Below, piece after piece: positions 4,900 to 7,647 of a stretch of DNA of 7,647 nt. The stretch is from an uncultured Eubacteriales bacterium (GTDB taxonomy: Bacteria > Bacillota > Clostridia > Oscillospirales > Oscillospiraceae). The stretch is from NCBI GenBank assembly GCA_900553545.1, contig USDP01000072.1, positions 1 to 7,647 of the forward strand, in the 5' to 3' direction. Under the pieces are notes generated by a model, which did not search any database, was not told the DNA's origin, and saw nothing but the letters and a program-made list of their open reading frames with translations. Position 1 is the first letter of the stretch, and the number at the start of each line of letters is the position of its first letter. The translations under genes and the position numbers were made by a program.

Positions 4900-7320
4900 A
4901 TGAAACCAGAACTGGAAGCAAGATTCTTAACGGCACGCCGTGCGGTCATCGCCCGGCGTTTTTCGAGCCTGAACGAGATGCAGCGCCGCGCGGTCATGAC
5001 CACGCAGGGGCCGCTGCTGCTGCTGGCCGGCGCGGGCAGCGGCAAGACGACCGTGCTTATCAACCGCATCGCGAACCTCATCGCATTCGGCGAGGCGTCG
5101 GATTCGAATGAGATCCCGGACTATGTGACGGACGAGGACGTCGAATTTCTCGAAGGCTATCTCCAGACGGGCGACGAGACCATGAAGCAGCGGGCCGAGG
5201 CGCTCTCGGCGCTGCATCCCGCCGCGCCGTGGTCGATCATCGCGATCACGTTTACAAACAAGGCGGCGAACGAACTCAAGGAGCGGCTCGAACGCATGCT
5301 GGGGCCGGAGGCCCTCGACGTCTGGGCGATGACGTTCCACTCGGCCTGCTGCCGCATTCTGCGGCGGGACATCGACCGGCTGGAGGGCTACTCGTCCAGC
5401 TTCACGATCTACGACTCCGCGGACTCTGAGCGCGTCATCAAGGACGTGCTGCGCGATTTTCAGATGGATGAAAAGGCATTCCCGCCGCGGCTGGCCCTCT
5501 CCGTCATCGGCAGGGCCAAGGACAAGATGCAGTCCCCGGCGGAGTTTGACAAGACGGCCGCCGTCGCGGGCGATTACCGCATGGAGAAGATCTCGCAGAT
5601 CTACGCCGAGTATCAGAAGCGGCTGCACGAGGCGAACGCGCTGGACTTTGACGACATCATTCTGAAAACAGTCGAGCTGCTCGAGAAGTTTGACGACGTG
5701 CGCGCGTTCTATCAGCGGAAGTTCCACTATGTGCTCATCGACGAGTATCAGGATACGAACGCCCTGCAATACCGTCTCTCCTCGCTGCTCGCCGGCGGGT
5801 ATGAAAACATCTGCGTCGTCGGCGACGATGACCAGAGCATCTATAAATTCCGCGGTGCGACGATTGAGAACATCCTCTCGTTCGAGCATCAATACAAGGG
5901 CGCGCAGGTCATCCGGCTCGAGCAGAACTACCGTTCGACGCAGGCTATCCTGAACGCGGCGAACACCGTCATCTCGAACAACAAGGGCCGCAAGGGCAAA
6001 AAGCTCTGGACCGAAAACGGCGCGGGCGAGAAGATCAAGGTCTTCGAAGCCCAGAACGAATCGGACGAGGCGAACTATGTCGCAGGCTCGATCATCGCGC
6101 GCTCAAAGGGGCAGAATTTCAAGGACTACGCGATCCTCTACCGGACGAATGCGCAGTCAAACGCACTCGAATACGCGTTCAAGCGCAACGGCATCCCATA
6201 CCGCATCATCGGCGGCACGCGCTTCTTCGACCGGGCCGAGGTCAAGGATATGCTGGCATATCTGTGCCTCATCAACAACCGCGCGGACGACCTGCGCCTG
6301 CGGCGCATCATCAACCAGCCGCCGCGCGGCATCGGCGCGAAAACCGTCGAGATGGCGCAGCGGCAGGCGGACGCAGCGAATGTGCCGCTCTACGAGGTCA
6401 TCCTGCACGCGAAGGACTATCCCAGCATGGAGAAAGCTGTGGGCAAGCTGACCGCGTTTTCGGACATGATCGAGGAATGTGCGCAGCTGCTGTTCACGCT
6501 GACGCTGCCGGATTTCTATGAGGAAGTCCTCCTCCGCACGGGCTATGTCGCGATGCTCGAGGAGAAGAACGATGTGGAGTCGCGCACGCGGCTCGAGAAC
6601 GTGCGAGAGCTGAAATCCAGCATTTTAAGCTACATGGAGAACACCGACACGCCGACACTCAGCGGCTTTTTGGAGGAGATCGCACTCTACACCGACATCG
6701 AGCAGTATGACGCGGACGCCGATGCCGTCGTGATGATGACGATGCACGCGGCAAAAGGCCTGGAGTTCCCGCACGTGTATCTCGTCGGCTTTGAAGAGGG
6801 CCTGTTCCCAGGGAACCGTTGCCTCGGCGACCCGGAGGAGATGGAGGAGGAGCGGCGGCTCTGCTACGTGGCGATCACGCGGGCAAAGCAGACGCTGAAC
6901 ATCTCCTACGCGCGCCAGCGCATGCTCTATGGCCGCACGACGACGAACATCGCCTCACGCTTCGTCGACGAGCTGCCGGAGGACTTCGTGGAACGGCGCG
7001 GCGGCTTCAAACCGCGGCCCGAGCGGAGCTATGACGAGGTGTCGCAGGTGGGCGGCTATGGCGGAGGCTACAGCGGCCAGAAGCAGCGCGCGCCGCGTCC
7101 GCCGCGCAAGGACTATTCCTCGCTGACCGGCGCCGCGCCGAAGCAGGCGAACATTCAGTTCGCCAAGGGCGACATGATCCAGCACAAGGCGTTTGGCCGC
7201 GGCATGGTGCTCACGGTGCTCCCGATGGGGAACGACGCGCTGCTCGAGATCGCGTTCGACGGCATCGGCACGAAGCGCCTGATGGCGAACACCGCAAGTC
7301 AACACATGACCAAGTTATAA
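4900..7320 (+). CDS. pcrA: ATP-dependent 3'-5' DNA helicase PcrA/UvrD
   Basis: This superfamily 1A helicase unwinds DNA in nucleotide-excision and mismatch repair, strips recombinase and helps resolve replication-transcription conflicts. All motifs are seen: Q-motif LNEMQRRAV (24-32), Walker A AGAGSGKTT (43-51), Ia ITFTNKAANELKER (116-129), Ib MTFHS (144-148), II VLIDEYQDTN (278-287), III VVGDDDQSIYKFRGA (306-320), IV LEQNYRS (340-346), V MMTMHAAKGLEF (612-623) and VI RRLCYVAITRAK (652-663). After residue 690 comes a Gly/Arg/Pro-rich linker (about 700-740, with GGYGGGYSG) and a small C-terminal domain (KGDMIQHKAFGRGMVL, 756-771) like the RNA-polymerase-binding module of PcrA. The 806 residues exceed the roughly 720-740 of Bacillus PcrA, partly through an acidic insertion at about 64-110. 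The ATG at 4900 follows AAAGGTGG. Naming it pcrA rather than uvrD is by lineage and tail. Confidence 0.95.
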   Translation: MKPELEARFLTARRAVIARRFSSLNEMQRRAVMTTQGPLLLLAGAGSGKTTVLINRIANLIAFGEASDSNEIPDYVTDEDVEFLEGYLQTGDETMKQRAEALSALHPAAPWSIIAITFTNKAANELKERLERMLGPEALDVWAMTFHSACCRILRRDIDRLEGYSSSFTIYDSADSERVIKDVLRDFQMDEKAFPPRLALSVIGRAKDKMQSPAEFDKTAAVAGDYRMEKISQIYAEYQKRLHEANALDFDDIILKTVELLEKFDDVRAFYQRKFHYVLIDEYQDTNALQYRLSSLLAGGYENICVVGDDDQSIYKFRGATIENILSFEHQYKGAQVIRLEQNYRSTQAILNAANTVISNNKGRKGKKLWTENGAGEKIKVFEAQNESDEANYVAGSIIARSKGQNFKDYAILYRTNAQSNALEYAFKRNGIPYRIIGGTRFFDRAEVKDMLAYLCLINNRADDLRLRRIINQPPRGIGAKTVEMAQRQADAANVPLYEVILHAKDYPSMEKAVGKLTAFSDMIEECAQLLFTLTLPDFYEEVLLRTGYVAMLEEKNDVESRTRLENVRELKSSILSYMENTDTPTLSGFLEEIALYTDIEQYDADADAVVMMTMHAAKGLEFPHVYLVGFEEGLFPGNRCLGDPEEMEEERRLCYVAITRAKQTLNISYARQRMLYGRTTTNIASRFVDELPEDFVERRGGFKPRPERSYDEVSQVGGYGGGYSGQKQRAPRPPRKDYSSLTGAAPKQANIQFAKGDMIQHKAFGRGMVLTVLPMGNDALLEIAFDGIGTKRLMANTASQHMTKL

Positions 7321-7322
7321 AG

Positions 7323-7352
7323 GCATTTTTCACGCTCCTCGACGCATAAATT
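7323..7352 (+). promoter_or_regulatory. Candidate sigma-E promoter of yunB
   Basis: GCATTTT at 7323-7329 matches the Bacillus sigma-E -35 consensus KMATATT at six of seven positions. CATAAATT at 7345-7352 matches the -10 consensus CATACAnT at six of seven fixed positions. The spacer is 15 nt, close to the usual 14-15. Sigma-E is the early mother-cell factor and yunB is a sigma-E gene in Bacillus, so element and gene agree. Transcription would start near 7358, leaving a leader of about 16 nt that still holds the whole ribosome binding site. The elements are short, so a chance match is possible. Confidence 0.5.
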
Positions 7353-7363
7353 GATGCGAGGAG
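7335..7363 (+). other. Hairpin overlapping the yunB ribosome binding site
   Basis: CTCCTCG (7335-7341) pairs with CGAGGAG (7357-7363) over 7 bp; inside, CAT (7345-7347) can pair with ATG (7354-7356) around the loop AAATTG, leaving ACG bulged. The 3' arm is the upstream half of the purine-rich Shine-Dalgarno region (GAGGAGAGGTGG, 7358-7369) for the ATG at 7374. Only RNA reading through from pcrA would contain both arms. There is no T run, so it is not a terminator. Confidence 0.5.
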
Positions 7364-7373
7364 AGGTGGTAGC

Positions 7374-7647
7374 ATGAACCGGAAGCGGAGAAGACGGCGG
7401 CGGTTTGCACTGCTGGTGTTGCTGGCGATGATTCTTGCGGCGGCGCTTGGCATCCAGTTCCGCATCCGGCCCATGCTGCGCGCAATCGCGGAAATTCAGG
7501 TCGTGAATGCAGCATCGAGCGCGCTGGCCGGGGCGGTGAACCGACAGATGGCCGAAGGCACGGCGGACTACGGCGGACTCATCTCCTTTGAAAAGGATGA
7601 GACCGGGCAGATCACGGCCATGCGCACCGACACCGGGCAGATCGCGC
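7374..7647 (+). CDS. yunB: Sporulation protein YunB, 3' end outside window
   Basis: The frame is open from the ATG at 7374 to the window edge, giving 91 residues of an incomplete protein. It begins with a strongly basic stretch (residues 3-10), then one hydrophobic segment (about 11-28), which should anchor it in the membrane with the rest outside the cytoplasm. The region after it, IRPMLRAIAEIQVVNAASSA (31-50), followed by AVNRQM and YGGLISFEKDETGQITAMRTDT (66-87), matches the YunB pattern of 'P-hydrophobic-AE', 'aIn', 'Y--Li--ekD--GkItal'. YunB is a mother-cell sporulation protein in Bacillus needed for normal spore formation; its biochemical role is not known to me. A strong purine-rich ribosome binding site (7358-7369) precedes it. 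Identification is from memory of the family. Confidence 0.85.
   Translation, partial: MNRKRRRRRRFALLVLLAMILAAALGIQFRIRPMLRAIAEIQVVNAASSALAGAVNRQMAEGTADYGGLISFEKDETGQITAMRTDTGQIA

Overview
The window reads as chromosomal DNA from a GC-rich, spore-forming member of the Clostridia, most likely the Oscillospiraceae or a neighbouring gut lineage. The evidence is a complete spoIIA sporulation operon, a yunB-type sporulation gene, bacterial (Bacillus-like) valyl-tRNA synthetase and PcrA sequences, and codons strongly biased to G or C at the third position. All six genes are on the + strand. I see no phage, transposon, CRISPR, tRNA or rRNA signal. Genus-level placement is inference.

Layout: (1) 3-563, the 3' part of a small membrane protein with two transmembrane segments and a cytoplasmic YcxB/PH-like tail; its start lies outside the window. 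(2) 586-3234, valS, complete, only 22 nt behind it. (3) 3235-3366, a gap holding a perfect 15-bp rho-independent terminator whose 5' arm overlaps a consensus TATAAT -10 box, with a Spo0A-box-like sequence upstream. (4) 3367-4821, spoIIAA-spoIIAB-sigF, three overlapping genes encoding the forespore sigma factor, its anti-sigma kinase and its anti-anti-sigma factor. (5) 4822-4899, a good sigma-A-type promoter and a GC-rich leader hairpin. (6) 4900-7320, a PcrA/UvrD helicase with an acidic insertion after Walker A. (7) 7321-7373, a sequence resembling a sigma-E promoter, plus a hairpin that covers part of the next ribosome binding site. (8) 7374 to the edge, the 5' part of yunB.

How the genes fit together: housekeeping genes (valS, pcrA) alternate with sporulation genes (spoIIA operon, yunB). 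SpoIIAB holds SigF inactive and phosphorylates SpoIIAA; dephosphorylated SpoIIAA frees SigF in the forespore. YunB belongs to the mother-cell programme in Bacillus. The junctions in front of the two sporulation units share a design: an inverted repeat would fold in transcripts reading through from the upstream housekeeping gene, while transcripts started at the local promoter would lack the 5' arm. This is the most interesting regulatory idea here, but it rests on sequence inspection alone. I found no clearly new biological system; the genes belong to known families.
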